From Triatoma infestans (lineage: Eukaryota > Arthropoda > Insecta > Hemiptera > Reduviidae): a stretch of DNA of 64,000 nt. The notes under the pieces were generated by a model. It saw only the letters and a list, made by a program, of their open reading frames with translations, had not been told where the DNA came from and searched no databases. Numbering within the stretch: the first letter of the stretch is position 1; each line of letters opens with the position of its first letter. The DNA lies in contig JAAEAF010001978.1 of assembly GCA_011037195.1 (NCBI GenBank), forward strand, positions 124,001-188,000, written 5' to 3'. The position numbers and the translations under genes are program-made. This document shows, in pieces, positions 1 to 12,160 of this stretch.

Positions 1-1153
1 TGTAATCCTTTTTTTATACCATATCTAGTCAAGAAGTTATTTGGATCATTTATCACAACAAAGCTTTGTGAAGCAGCATCCTATCCATCTGTATTGTATG
101 GAATGCCACGTCTTTTCCACAGAAGATTAGTAGGGAGTCATTATAGTTCCCGTTCTTTCCGTCCACCTCTAATGGCAACCCCATGTGTTAAGTGAACGTC
201 AGAGGCTGTTGGGAGAGAGAACTCCGTTAAGATTTATTTTAAATAATATTAAGAATAATAAGAATATATTTTGTAAGTTAATGTTATGTCCTTCGCAGAC
301 TAGTCAGAACGCTGTGTGTTCGCATCGCAATATAGTTGTGCAGCCCCACTTTTAGTTAGAAAAGTATTGTTTGTTTAGTTTGAAAAACCCTGGGAATTGA
401 TTTGCTGCGTTGTGTTATGTAAAGAGCTTGTTCCTTTTACTTCCAAGATGGCCAAAGCAATAGATTTTTTTCCCCCGTTTCTTTGCAAGACAGTATTTCA
501 TCTTAGCATAGAAGCTCCAGAGGTGATCAACCACAGAGATAAAAGTGAATAATAATATGTATGCAACTCAAATTCAAGAAGTTTGTATCTGCTCTGATTA
601 GCTATACTAAATTACGTTTTTGGGCTATTGTCCAGCATTTACCAGCTTGTTTCTAGAAATTTCGAAGGCTATCCTCTTGCAAGGCTATATATTTCTCGTA
701 TAGTGACTAGTTCAAGCAAAAAAATTTCATAAATCAGGAGATAAATAAGTTTGGCTAAAATCAGACGCTTCTCTCATTTTCCAAATAATTGACAGAATTA
801 TTCCAAAAAGGGCGTAGAGTCCATTAGGCTAAAAGTAAGCCTGTCCAATGCAGGCTTTAAAAGTATAGTTAAGTGATAATTTTTTAGAGGTTTTATCAGA
901 AATATAAGGAAAAGTTAATGGTGCTCTGTAAAGGGTTTGTTTGGCTGCGGGTTTCCAGCTTTTTGGTATAAGAAAAGAAAATCCATCTCATTCTTGCAAG
1001 AGATAGTAATAGATCTAGTGTGTTCTGGTTATTTTCAATCTAATTATTTTATAAATCAATGGCAAAGTCCAGAAATTGCTATACTATTTTTTTTTCATTA
1101 ATGATAATAATCAACTGTTTTTAGAATTAAATATTTAAAATATATATGTGCAG

Positions 1154-1267
1154 GCAAGAGAAGAACAAGCACAAGCAGAGCAACAACAGTGGCTACAACT
1201 TCAAGAAGCTGCTAGATTGGCGTCTATGCAGAAGACTGAAGACAGCGATCCTGAAGATTACTCATAA
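1154..1267 (+). CDS. Terminal coding exon of an unidentified + strand gene
   Basis: A good acceptor (ATATATGTGCAG) at 1142-1153 precedes a 38-codon open segment ending in TAA at 1265-1267. The frame starting at the first exon base reads AREEQAQAEQQQWLQLQEAA and ends in SDPEDYS. This is a charged, Gln-rich, probably helical or coiled-coil stretch followed by an acidic C-terminus. Base composition is clearly richer in GC than the flanks. The upstream exons lie outside the window or were not found in 1-1153, which looks intronic. I do not recognise the protein. Many nuclear and cytoskeletal proteins end in a helix plus an acidic tail, so no function is offered. The exon call itself is fairly secure because acceptor, frame, composition and a downstream polyadenylation signal all agree. 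Confidence 0.7.
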   Translation, partial: AREEQAQAEQQQWLQLQEAARLASMQKTEDSDPEDYS

Positions 1268-2110
1268 ACCAACAGAAAAAAAATAATAACTCGATGACAT
1301 ATGTTTGTTACCTTAACTACCTTCTACTAGTTTATCACAAGATTTATTTCTGTTTTTATAATTTTCTCTTTGCACAGTCATTTTTGTCGTTGTTTTGTTT
1401 TGATAATACATCAGTCTAACTTTATTTTGCATCGTTTATTGTCAAATGAATACAAGGAAGAAGAAATTTTGAAGGAAAAAATATAGTGTAAATAATTATA
1501 ATAATAAGGTACTTTTTTAAAATCTGATTTAACAAAAAAATGTTTTTACCAAAAACAAAATCTTCAATTGTTGTACCTACTCCAGTCATTCTTGTTTTCT
1601 ATTTTTTATTTAAAAATAAAAATGCAAAATATAATTTTGTAATAAAATCCCAGTTGTTAGTATTTAATAGTGTTTTGATATAAGTATTAATATTAATTAA
1701 AATTTACAATTTCATAAAACAAAATCAATTAAAAAAAAAATACAAAAATCTATTAGAATTTTATATATATATATATATATAAATAAATAAGAAAATATAG
1801 TGTAAGGAAAAAAGTGGAAGTATTATTTGAAAAAGCAAGACTCACATTTATTTTTTTTAAGTTGATGAGAAGCTCTCAATACGGCCTTCTCTATAATACT
1901 GTTTTTTTTTTTTTTTTTTTTTTAGAATTCAATTAACAAATCTTATTCGAACTTTGATTGGCTCTGTAAATTGTATATAAATACATTACACTTATTATTC
2001 AACTCAATTGGCTCATTAGAAAGAATCCTAATTTCACATTTCCGATTGATGAATTCTAACTGAAACAATTTTTATGTTCGATTCTTTAGGAGGAACATTC
2101 ACCCCCAGAC
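1268..2110 (+). other. Probable 3' UTR and AT-rich flank
   Basis: No further coding potential follows the stop at 1267. AATAAA hexamers at 1615-1620 and 1641-1646 are plausible polyadenylation signals for the + strand gene. Beyond them the sequence is AT-rich with a (TA)n run near 1762-1782 and a 23-T run near 1901-1923. Confidence 0.45.
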
Positions 2111-2116
2111 AGTAAA

Positions 2117-2540
2117 TAGTAAGAGTGGTAGTATTGCGATCGTGTCTAATTTTTGTATATCGAGTTTTCAACGGAGGTTACACGTTTTTTAAGGTACCCC
2201 TGAGTCCGAAAAAGTGGTTATTTTTAGAAATTAGTATGTGTGTGTTTGAGATCAGCATTACTCAGAAAATGGAAAATCACAGAAATTTCAAACTTGATAT
2301 TTTTGTTGTAAGTAGTACTTACCAGGAGACCTCACAATAATGTTTGTATTTGGTAAAAAATCAGTCAACCGGAAGTACTACTTTATAGATGCTTAATAAA
2401 ATGTCGTTCTACTAAGTTTAGTTTCCCTGATTGAAATATAATTTAAGACTAATAAACATCAAGTAAAAAGTTATATTTTTGAAGAAAATTTGTCAATTAC
2501 AACCCCGTAAACTGCAATGAGAGAAAGTCGTTTCACACTT
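2117..2540 (-). repeat. 0.8-kb repeat family, truncated copy (reverse orientation)
   Basis: This is one of about twenty copies in the window of an unclassified repeat. I define its forward orientation by the motif GTGTGAAACACTCACACGAC at its left end. This copy is in reverse orientation. It opens with the TATTGCGATCG and TCGAGTTTTCA blocks and the CTGAGTCCGAAAAAGTGG block. It continues with a CCGGAAGT block and closes with GAGAGAAAGTCGTTTCACAC at about 2519-2538. It is shorter than the best copies and has no coding content. Confidence 0.7.
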
Positions 2541-3659
2541 TTTTTTCAATAAAATTTTTTACCGATTACTTTTCAAATTTCTTTTTTCTTTTCTTCAAGA
2601 GTTTTCTTTCCTTAACTTTAGTTGTTTGTTGAGATTAACTTTTAGCAGTTTTTCTCTTTTATGTTAACCGTTTTTTTTTTTTATTTCCAGTGATTTTATG
2701 CAATAATGATGAAGACTGGAAAAAGCTTTCTTCCTTTTTTGGGAATTACGAGGTGGGATAGATTTGCCAAATTAGGCAACTCTCTCCTTTTAATTGGTCC
2801 CTAAACTGTTGGTGTGACTTTAGACACTCACTGTCTGTCAAGCTTCGTGTTATGGATAGTTTCACAGCATTCATCCCTTATGGATGTGCTCAATGGGTTG
2901 TCGATAGTCTTAAAATGCTCATTGGTAGTCCGTAGACGAAGGCTATGAGGGAGATGTTGCTCTATCTTTTCAAGGACTTCTGTTGGATTCCTTACTGTTC
3001 CTTCTGTTGGGCATAGTGGTTTAAGGGAGGGATACACCTCTATGTAATGGGGCTCGTGATGCCAGACCCGGTTTTTAGATTGTGTGAGACAGAGGAAGAA
3101 ACACCTATCTTATGACTGATTGTTTGAGGTGTGAGGAAATTAGGTTCAGGATCTTTGGATAGAACAGGTTGTCTGTGGAATATCTTAGTCTATTTTCCTT
3201 AAAGGTTTTATGGTTCGATTTATTCGGAGTGTGGTGAATCTTAGGTGGTTTATTCCGAGTCTGGATTTTAGTTCTAGACTACGTTTGTTGTTGTTTTTGT
3301 TTGGGCCGAGTGGAGCTTTGGGTAGCGTAGGGTTTGGTCCCTCCCCACAAACGAATAATAATAGTGCAATAATGTTAAGATACAAGAAATCGATTAGAAC
3401 GCCTCTAAAGTCAGCCTTAATAAACTCCATATTTCGGTTTTGCTTTTAGATTCATTTTAAATGTATATTAGTCTAATAAGAGGTAATACACCAGAAATAG
3501 GTTGGGGAAAAAATTGCCTTTAATTTAGTGAAGTAGAAGAATGGTGAAAAATGAATTTGATTCCATTCAAGGTTTGTATGTCTTATTATTTTTATTATTG
3601 AAATATTTATTTTTATTTAATTAATAATGGTTAGAGTTTTTTGGCTAAATAATTCAATT
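2541..3659. other. Intergenic, no gene supported
   Basis: The stretch holds T-rich tracts and then a GC-richer block (2820-3350). Short open frames exist there on both strands (for example 2828-3037 on the minus strand), but they match no family I recognise and have no splice or start context. It may be a decayed transposon. Confidence 0.4.
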
Positions 3660-4021
3660 GTAAAGTGCAGTTATTCCGGTTTAACAACAGGAACAACGTT
3701 TACACTAGACACACCACCCAACATTCAGACACCTTACCCATAGAGTTACTTGTGGCCTGCAGAAGAGTTACTTGTTGTGTGCAACTAATAAGATATTACC
3801 CTAACCAAAGGCAAATTATAGCTCATCGCCATTCAAAGTTACTCAAGCAACACCTGTCTTACATTCCATGCAGAATCTTTGATATCCAAGAAAGCCATAC
3901 TAGAGCTTCCAAGTCTTAGTAGACTTTGCCACTCCTTCTGTACACACCCAATATATCTTGATCTACGTTTCGCATGGAGTTCCAATTGGGCAATTCGGGA
4001 TTGGACCTGCATGTTTCCCAT
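3660..4021 (-). pseudogene. Possible non-LTR reverse-transcriptase remnant
   Basis: On the minus strand an open frame from 4021 downward reads MAFLDIKDSAWNV, followed after stops by RVISYQLHTTSNSS and SAGHKQLYG. The first piece resembles the conserved FLDI/V-x-A-D-V reverse-transcriptase block, and the later pieces resemble the following region, as in I/R1/jockey-type LINEs. In-frame stops show it is dead. The match rests on short motifs recalled from the family, so the clade is uncertain and it could be chance. Confidence 0.33.
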
Positions 4022-5940
4022 TCAGGTACCATCAAATCAACGCTATATATTTTTTTCTTTCATGAAAGGATTCCAAATTCCGCTTTTTGGCCTTTTTAAT
4101 CTAAAACACATAAATAAGTAACTCATGCTAACTTTTTAAGTAAAAACTCTTATATTGTCCGCAACATTCTATACAAATTAACTATAGTATAAAGGGAAAA
4201 CTCATTTACATAAAATATCCAAATTGGATTGTAGGATGTGTATGTAACTTGGACAAAAACAGCTACATAACCAGTAAAATTGTTCTGTTATTTAACTTGA
4301 GTACGCCTATAAAACCGTGAAATCCTGTAGCGGGACGCTTTTAGTATGTTAAAAAACGCTTCACAGATAAAGATGGGTATAATAAATTGAACGTGTGGGT
4401 GCCAGTGGGTTTTTTTGGGACTGACCCCAAGTTTTTCCGCAGGTTACCAAATGTTCAGTAAAATTCCAATTTTTGAAGAAAATTTTCTCTTTTCGATTTA
4501 TATATTATATAATTGCAATATGATTTCAATCTGTTAATTCTTTTTGAATGTTGTTTAACAATATCATGGACAGAGAAGATTAAGAGGTTTCATCACGTGC
4601 AGTTCTCAAAAAAAAAAAAATCATTTGGCTCTAAATTTAATTATGAAAAGTTCAATGATAATTTAATCAGTGTTTCCTTTAATCATAGATTAATTGTTTC
4701 TTCTTCTTTTTTTTTTTTTTTGTTGAATTGCAGATATTATTGAAACCATCTTCAAGTCAGAAATTCAAAGTTTAATGTGTGAAATTAAAGTGATTTTGGA
4801 AAGCTAATCGTGAAGAATGGTTTGAAAATATTGGATAGTTCTTGGACATTCCTTCAATATATTGTAGGATGTAAGTATATTAGGATTAAGTAACAAATCA
4901 GTATGTACAGGCCTTTGAATACAAACCTGTAATCTTACAGGCAAATTGCAGTTATTAGTTTCCGAAATAACCATTTCATATATACTTTGAACTTGCTATG
5001 CTATATATATATATGTGTACATAACTTAAGCTTATCTGCTTCTAATATAAGTAACACACTTGTTAAGATATCATTATAGTAGCCATTTTTTGAAACAAAT
5101 TTAAGACCAACAGTGATAGATAAGACCAAGGTGTTAAAATTATTTTGTATGTACTATTATTTATTTTTAAACGTTCTTATGTATTTTTTTTTGGTTTTGA
5201 TTCTATCTTCTGAGGAATGTTTAATTTCTTAGAGTTGATTTTGGTTAAAGATTTGAGGCCATATATCTCATCAGGATCAATAGACTTCTTATTTCCTACT
5301 TATTAATTAGCATTCAAGTATCCTCTGGTTGAGTTTAATGAACTTTGTCTAGTAGTTGGCTGCGGCAATTAGTTCTTTCTCTGCCAGAAAAATGGGAAGC
5401 TTTTGTGTATGTACTTGATTCTATGAGAGAGAGATTTTTCTCATCCCACATGTTCAAAAATTTTAAACTTCTTCAAGATTCTTGTCATCTCCTTCTATTT
5501 CCTCTTCTGATATTTAAGTACCTATCTTGGCGGTTGTTTCTTATCAAGATGTACTAATAAATATGATGGCTAAATAATCAATTGAGGAAAATAATAGGCA
5601 CTATTGACAGAAAACAGTTCTCACTTTTATAGATAATAATATGAAATTAAACCGTAAGTCGGTACTGAACCACTTGCTATGATTTAGTTGCTATAGAAAG
5701 AGATCTTATTAGAGACCAAAGAATTAATTAATAATTCATTTCTATAAGGACTATATGGTATAGACTATTATGTGATTATGTTCATCTTCTATACCAATTT
5801 CCTAGGGAATGTGCAAATAAAATCAAGACGGAACTGTGAAATAGAACAAGGATATAGCAAATATGCAACACAAAAATCCTGTATCTAAAAAATGATGACA
5901 AGCTCTCCTATCTAGAAAGCAAATTAATATGACTTATACG
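4022..5940. other. Intergenic AT-rich DNA
   Basis: No exon or recognisable element was found. The stretch contains poly-A and poly-T runs (4608-4620, 4707-4721), a (TA)n patch near 5003-5014 and only short unsupported open frames. Confidence 0.4.
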
Positions 5941-6010
5941 CTGGCAGTGCACTAAGAAGGCTCCGGGCGCAAATGACCTTAGATGTGACGCGCCTTAAAT
6001 TAAAAAAAAA
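5941..6010 (+). repeat. SINE 3' tail fragment
   Basis: The segment GGCAGTGCACTAAGAAGGCT through GACGCGCCTTAAATT plus an A-run matches the 3' end of the fuller SINE copy at 14604-14829 almost base for base. Only the tail is present and no Pol III boxes remain. It lies just upstream of the RTE element. Confidence 0.7.
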
Positions 6011-6046
6011 ATTGTATAACTTATACCAGGTTGTAAAATCAGGTTG

Positions 6047-9000
6047 CTAGAATTAATTGATCTAATGGAAAACGTGAAGTGGTAGCTAATAGGACTATCA
6101 AGGTTAGATGAAAGGGAGAAGGTTAGAAGAATGTATAGAGATGAAAGACGGAATGAAGTTCTAACTACAATGGAGAAAGTAGTATAAGAGGAACTGGCTT
6201 TCTGGTGAATGAACATATTACAAAACAAATAACCTATAAAAGCTACTACCATAGAATCTCAAAAATACTAGAGAAATGGAATCCAGAGAAAAAAAAGAAC
6301 TGGAAGAATCAAAATTATACAACTGTTTGCAGCTTAAGCGAAGCTACAGAAGAGGAAGTAGAAGAATTTTATAACTTGTTACAAACTGCTGTTAATAAAG
6401 ATTTATGTACATACACATTATTTATGAGGGACTGGAATGCAAAAGTAGGAAAGTCGGACGGAGTTTGGATTTAGATATAGGAACGAAAGAGATATCCAGA
6501 TGGGAGTTTGTGGGAACAAACAATATGATGATTGTGAATACGTTTCTTGAAAAGGACCCAGAAAGAAAATAGACCTGGATTAGTCCTGACGGAAATACCC
6601 GTTATGAAATCGTTAATATTGTGGCAAATAAAAAAGAAATGAGAAATGAAAAGATGTTGACACAGAAGATAAGATAAGTGAACATAGAGTACTTAGAGTC
6701 AAGCTCAAGCTCAAATCAAGAAGATACTTTCAAAAGAATAAAAAGTGTGACATAAATACAAATCTTCTAGAGAAGAATAATTATGAGAATAGATTGACGC
6801 CATTATTGAATAGCGAGAAAAATAATGTAGAACTGAATAAATTAGAAGAAAGAGTACTATTAGCTATAACAGAGAGTACTAAAGAAATAATTGAGAATAC
6901 CATGGGCAGGAAGAGAGGAAAGTTCCCAAAACTAATAAAAAAATTCATACAGAAAAGAAGAAAGCTGACAAGGAAGAGAAAAAATAGAGTTTACAGAAAC
7001 GTCTGACCATTAAAAAAGTGATTAAAAATTGATCCTATAAAAAAGATATAGAACAGATGGATGAAGTAATACAGACAGGGTGTAGTCTGAAGAAATGACA
7101 GAAATCTCAGAAAGTTGGGCGAAAAATTATTACTACTATGAATGATAAAAATGGTATATTCAAGACGAACGAGGAAGATGTACTAAATATTGTATATGAA
7201 TTCTACAGTGAGCTTTATAGGGCGTCAAATAGAAAAGAAGAGAAACAAGATCACCAAGAAACAAAGGAATATTTTACTAAATCACCAGAGATATTAACGT
7301 GTGAAGTAGCTAGTAAAACTGGAGGTCTAGATAATATAGTGAATGAACAATTGAAAGCTGGAGGTAAGAAGTTAAAGAGGAATTGTGTCATCTTTTAATA
7401 TTTATTAACCTAGCGAATACTATCCATACCTAGCGAACGAAGGATTCCTCTAACTTGGCCAAGGCAGTCGCTGATCACACAGTTCAAGAAAGATGATGGG
7501 CACTATTAAAAACTATAGGCATTTAATCTCCTATCAGTAATGTATGAAGTGTTCATGGCCATCAACACCAAAAGAATGGACCAACATCTGAACATTGACT
7601 CTCCTGCGGATCAAGTTGACTTTAAGAAAAATTTTCAACGAGTGACGCTATACTAATAATGCGATATTTGATAAATAAATACCAAAGCAGACTGTTTCTC
7701 CTCTTCATCAACTTCGAGAAATCATTTGCACATATATACATACACAAGTAATATTAAAAATTAATATGATTGAAGAAGAACATATCAATATTATTAAATA
7801 TATCTATAAGATTACTGAACTAGAAGTGAAACTAGAAAACAAATCAAAAACTGTTGAAATAAGAAGTGGTCTTAGACAAGGTGTCCTTCCGCCAAAATAT
7901 TTGGATCCCTGAAATTTTTAAGAAATATCACTGGGATGAGTATGGAATTAGAATAAATGGAGAACAGTTAAACACGATGAAGTTTGCACAGGAAGTTTAC
8001 ACTTAGTTTTAATAGGAAAGTCTCAAAAGTAATAAAAATGCTAAAAGATGTAATAACGGAGGCAGGAGAAGTGGGGCTGAAATTAAACCCAAATAAGGCC
8101 AAACTTATGAGAGTAAATAATAATAAGGATATGGCAATAAAGATAAATGGAGTAGAGGAATTGGAGGAATTTGTATATTTGGGCCAACTGATCGCGAAAG
8201 AGGATGCAATGGTGAAAGAAGTTAACCGGAGGATAGTGTAAGTTGGGGAGCGTAATAAGCAAAGGAAATTATTCAGATCAGGTGTAGTTACGGAAACGAA
8301 GAAGAAACTATGGGACAGCTTGTGAGACCAGTCCTAACCTATGCCTGTGAAACCTGGATCTTTACCAGCAAAATATAGATAAAATAAGAAAGACAGAAAA
8401 TAGAATGGAAAGAAGCATGTTAAAGATTTCTAAAAAAGATAGAAAAAGCAATAAGTGGTCAGAGAACAAATTGGTATGGAGGATACAGGGAGAGTAGAAG
8501 TTAATAATAAGAGGTTAATGAAAGAAAGTGGCAATGGGCCGGGCATATCTTTCGGTCAAGCGGTGGCCAATGGACGAACGAAATTTTAGACTGGTGCCCT
8601 TTGAATCTAAAACGCAAAAGAGGAAGACTGAAATGAAGAGGGACCAAGGGATGATGAGGTGCTGCGGTGGAATGACTTGGAAAAGAGTCGCCCTCGACAG
8701 AACCGAGTGGAAAAGGATGAGCAAAACGTATGCTGAAGTCAGGTTGCCACCAGTATAAGATAAATACGATATTAATAAAATCCTGAAGAATTTTTTCTTT
8801 TACTTTGTTTTTCTAAAGAGCTTATTTTTGAATATGTGGATGGGTCTAGAAAGCTGGATAACATCCGGTATTTTATCCGTCGCAGTATGTATATTCTTTG
8901 ATGTGTATATTATTTGTTGATTCAACAAAACTGCAAGTATGAATGTAACAGACATTGCGTAGAAGTTGGTGAATTCACACGAACTTGGTGAATTTGCTGA

Positions 9001-9478
9001 GACGATGGATAGAAATCCGAAACCGGGCAGGAATAAAAAGAATATGCATGCTACGACGGATAAAATACCAGATCTTATTTTTTCATCATTGGAATTTAAA
9101 TTTCAGATTTTGTATTATTAAAGATATTTTAAAGTAAATAAAAATTTTGAATAAAGATTTTTAGATTAAAAACTAAATATTTTTTTTTTAAAAAAGCATT
9201 AAAAACTGTACTAAAAAGAGGTATTGTTTAACTAAATAATGAACTTTGAAATATTAAAATAATAATATAGATATTATGATAATTAATAAAGTAATAATCT
9301 TTCAATAGTCAATTAATAATGCATTTAAATAATGTAATGAATTTATAATTATTTGAAACTAAAAATCAAACAAATAAGCAACTCAATGCACCCATAGGGT
9401 ATGCACACCTTCGGCTGATTTAAATGTATTTGTATATGTATATATATGTTTAATAAATGGCATAATTATTATTATTAA
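6047..9478 (+). mobile_element. Decayed RTE-type LINE (endonuclease plus reverse transcriptase)
   Basis: Broken frames read in order as an APE-type endonuclease and reverse transcriptase of RTE/BovB character. GFLVNEHI (about 6200) is followed by EEEVEEFYNLLQ and RDWNAKVG (about 6340-6450), the endonuclease GDxNAKVG-like block. WTWISP-DG-TRYEI follows near 6570, and then NGIFKTNEEDVLNIVYEFY near 7150. The reverse-transcriptase core LFINFEKSF and RSGLRQGVLP lies near 7700-7890. FVYLGQL, RRI and TYACETW lie between 8160 and 8360, and a C-terminal DRTEWKRM near 8700. Multiple stops and frameshifts show it is inactive, and it is 5'-truncated. A 17-bp direct repeat, GTTGTAAAATCAGGTTG, flanks it at 6030-6046 and 9479-9495, and an (ATT)n tail precedes the right copy, so I place the insertion there. 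A foldback element lies within its 3' part. Confidence 0.82.
8838..9072. repeat. Foldback repeat with hammerhead-like motif
   Basis: The left arm at 8867-8897 (GGTATTTTATCCGTCG...) is the inverted complement of 9039-9069 with only a few mismatches. Next to the right arm is a degraded hammerhead-like core: GACGATGGAT, a hairpin, then CCGAAACCGGGC. The same arms and core recur near 56.8 kb and, partly, at 35.5 kb. It has no coding capacity. Confidence 0.65.
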
Positions 9479-9495
9479 GTTGTAAAATCAGGTTG

Positions 9496-10834
9496 GTTTT
9501 CTAAATTATTTTTTGGATATTTATACTGCCAATACATTATATATTTTTACAACTTTCATTATTTATCGCACATATAGTTTCTTACTAATTTTTGATAATT
9601 GTATCTTCTTATTCCTTTTGTTTTTGTAGACAAATTAGCATCCCTTGAAATGGTACGAGTGATGCCGAAACGTAGAGAAAACTAAATTAATAAAATAATT
9701 TCTCAAAGGCTATTCCTATGTTGGTGTTATTTGCACATATCCTAAGCAAACTGAAACTTTTCAAAAGTTAATAATTTCGGATCTTTTGGTAAACCTAGGG
9801 TTTAAAAAAAATGTAAACAAACAGCATTATTGTTTTAAACATTTTTTTATTAATTTGCGCTTTTTTAAAAATTTATTTCTTTATTATCAATTTTTTTAAG
9901 CTTTGGAATAATTTATTTTTTAAATATTTCGATTTTTTTTTTATAAATAATAAATAATCTCTTTAATTTTACAGAAATAAAAAGAATAAAGTTGGAAACA
10001 AAATATATATAAATAAACTAAAATACAAGTAATATAAATATTTTAATTCTTCATCAATTTAATTGAATAAATTATTATCTAATTTATTATACAGAGTATG
10101 GAATATAATTTTATTTAGCAAAGCTCCATATTTATTATCAATTACATAAGGAAAGAAAAGAAATATTATTTTAAGTAATAAATGCCAATTTAATTTGTTT
10201 CCTTTTTTTAAAAAAATTTAAATGCATTTTATTGATATTCTTAGGTTTTCGAAGTAAAAAAAAATCTACAATAAATATAACCTATATAATTATATTTTTT
10301 TTTTCTTTAAAGAAAAAGGTGAAACATTTTCAACAACTAAAAACATAATAGACAACTTAACATTATACGCCCTTACCCATTAAAAACAAAACTTTCTGTA
10401 ACAACCATAAATGCAATCTGTTTTTAACTTTAAATATTTTTAATTTAGAATAAAAGCACAAAGGGCTAATATTTTTTCAATTTATTATTAATTATTATAC
10501 GATATATATTTTTTATTAATCATATATAACTTCTGGGTAACACTGTATACAAGATAGGTTCTAGGGTTTGAAGTAAAAATTACAGAAATAGAAGTGAATA
10601 TACAATTTTTACAGTTCTTTCTTTTTTTAAATACAACATTATAGTTTTGAAAATACATTTATGTATTTCTTTAATATAATTATAATTCTTAATTTTTTTT
10701 AAAAAATTTTGTTTTTCTCATTTTTTAATACAAATGGCAAAAGTTGCCTGTAACTTTATTCCCTTTTTGAATCTCTTTTTTTCTTATTTTGAATAATTTA
10801 ATTTAATTTTAAATACCTTGTTGATTGATTCTAA
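9496..10834. other. AT-rich intergenic DNA between convergent genes
   Basis: No coding signal is seen. The stretch contains many A/T runs. A short GATGCCGAAACGTAG segment near 9662 resembles the GAAAC tails of the foldback group but has no partner arm. Part of it may be a long 3' UTR of the minus-strand gene. Confidence 0.4.
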
Positions 10835-10840
10835 TTTATT
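10835..10840 (-). terminator. Candidate polyadenylation signal of the minus-strand gene
   Basis: AATAAA on the minus strand lies about 190 nt downstream of the stop codon at 11030-11028. The region is so AT-rich that several other hexamers occur further down, so the site actually used is unknown. Confidence 0.3.
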
Positions 10841-11027
10841 ATAAAGTCTATAAATAGAGCAGAGTTTTACGATTTGTGGGAATAAAGCTTGAATCACATC
10901 TATTAAACCGAAAAATTAAAAATTGGCATTTGGATTGAATTCTTTAGTTATTTTTTTTATATTTTGGAAACTGTGTTTGTTTTTGGTTTCTCTTTGGTGT
11001 TTGAACTTAACTTTTCTGTTTTTTTTT

Positions 11028-12160
11028 TTATACAGAAGAATGTGGATCGGCGCTAATGTCTATAGTTTGCACATGGGCACTGTCTGTAGGAATTAGTTCC
11101 AGTTTTTCTGGTTCAGCGTCCGGCATTATGATACACATGAAATTTTTACCAGTGGCCGCATCCCTTGGATATATGGTTACCGGTATAAAACGTTCAGTGG
11201 TACCTTCAACGTATGCGCATAAACGTTGATATACTTCGGGAAATTGTCTACGCAAACTGATGCCACGTTGACGTAGATGGCGTTGAATATTTGTAAAACT
11301 AACCTGTCTAGCTTTACGTGAACCTTGATCACGAGCTCCTGGTAATGATGTCAGTATTAGTGTGTCCGGTTCATGACTGCCGTCACGATTGATGACTGGT
11401 GTATGTTGATGTGGTGATGCTAGGGCAGAGCTCAGACGTAGTTTTGCACATCTAGACACTACTTGCATCTCCCATTTGACGGCTGCACCCGATGACGGTA
11501 CTTCGCTGACCACACAAACGGCCACATAAAGTACTAATCTTGTGTCTGGATTATAAGATTTACACAATCTTACCAGTTCTTCGTGCATTTCTTTACCAGT
11601 TTCTTCCATCTGCAGGTCTGACCATTTAACATATAAAGGTTCACCTAACCTTGTACGACCTTCGCCAACAAATTCTTCAGCAACTTTAGGCCTGGAAAAC
11701 AATACTTTTACAGCACCTCTACCTTTGGCTAGAAATCCTTTTCTAGCCACCAACGATACATGATGCAACGTTTCTTCATCTTCTCTAATATTCGACATAA
11801 CCTTTCTACATAGTGCACCAACTCTAGAGTGTAGACAAGTTTTCCGATGTTTTTCCCAATGTGCACGACGACATTCCCTAGAACAATATACATGTGTACA
11901 ATTGTGGCATGTTTTAAATGTTCGTTTTGCTTCGGCCAACGGGGCACTTTTATTACATTTCGTATAACGACAATGGACCAAGTCACCATCGACCAAGGCC
12001 ATATCAAATGATACTCGTCTCGGTCCTGTACGTATAAATCCTGTATTTGATTGTTGTAAAAGCCCAGAAGTTGATGTGGAAATCGGTTCACAACCTTCGC
12101 TATGCCGACGCACATCACTGGGGTATTGTAGGGTATCACCTTTTTCACCGCTAACTGACC
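11028..12160 (-). CDS. Last coding exon, MYND zinc-finger protein (AJM-1-like candidate)
   Basis: The acceptor GCTATACAG ends at 12161. The reading frame needs one base from the previous exon and then runs 376 codons to TAA at 11030-11028. A zinc-binding cluster starts about 65 residues in: C-x4-C, then CHNCTHVYCSREC, then WEKHRKTC. The last six ligands have the exact MYND spacing C-x2-C-x4-C-x3-C-x7-H-x3-C. About 270 conserved-looking residues follow, alternating helix and strand (GALCRKVMSNIREDEE, RGAVKVLFSRP, EPLYVKWSDL, YNPDTRLVLYVAVCVVSEV), and the end is DPHSSV. MYND fingers usually bind proline-rich partners. I associate a C-terminal alpha/beta module of this kind with the apical junction molecule family, but that is memory and not a search. 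No signal peptide or membrane segment is visible. This is the most certain gene piece in the window. Confidence 0.92.
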
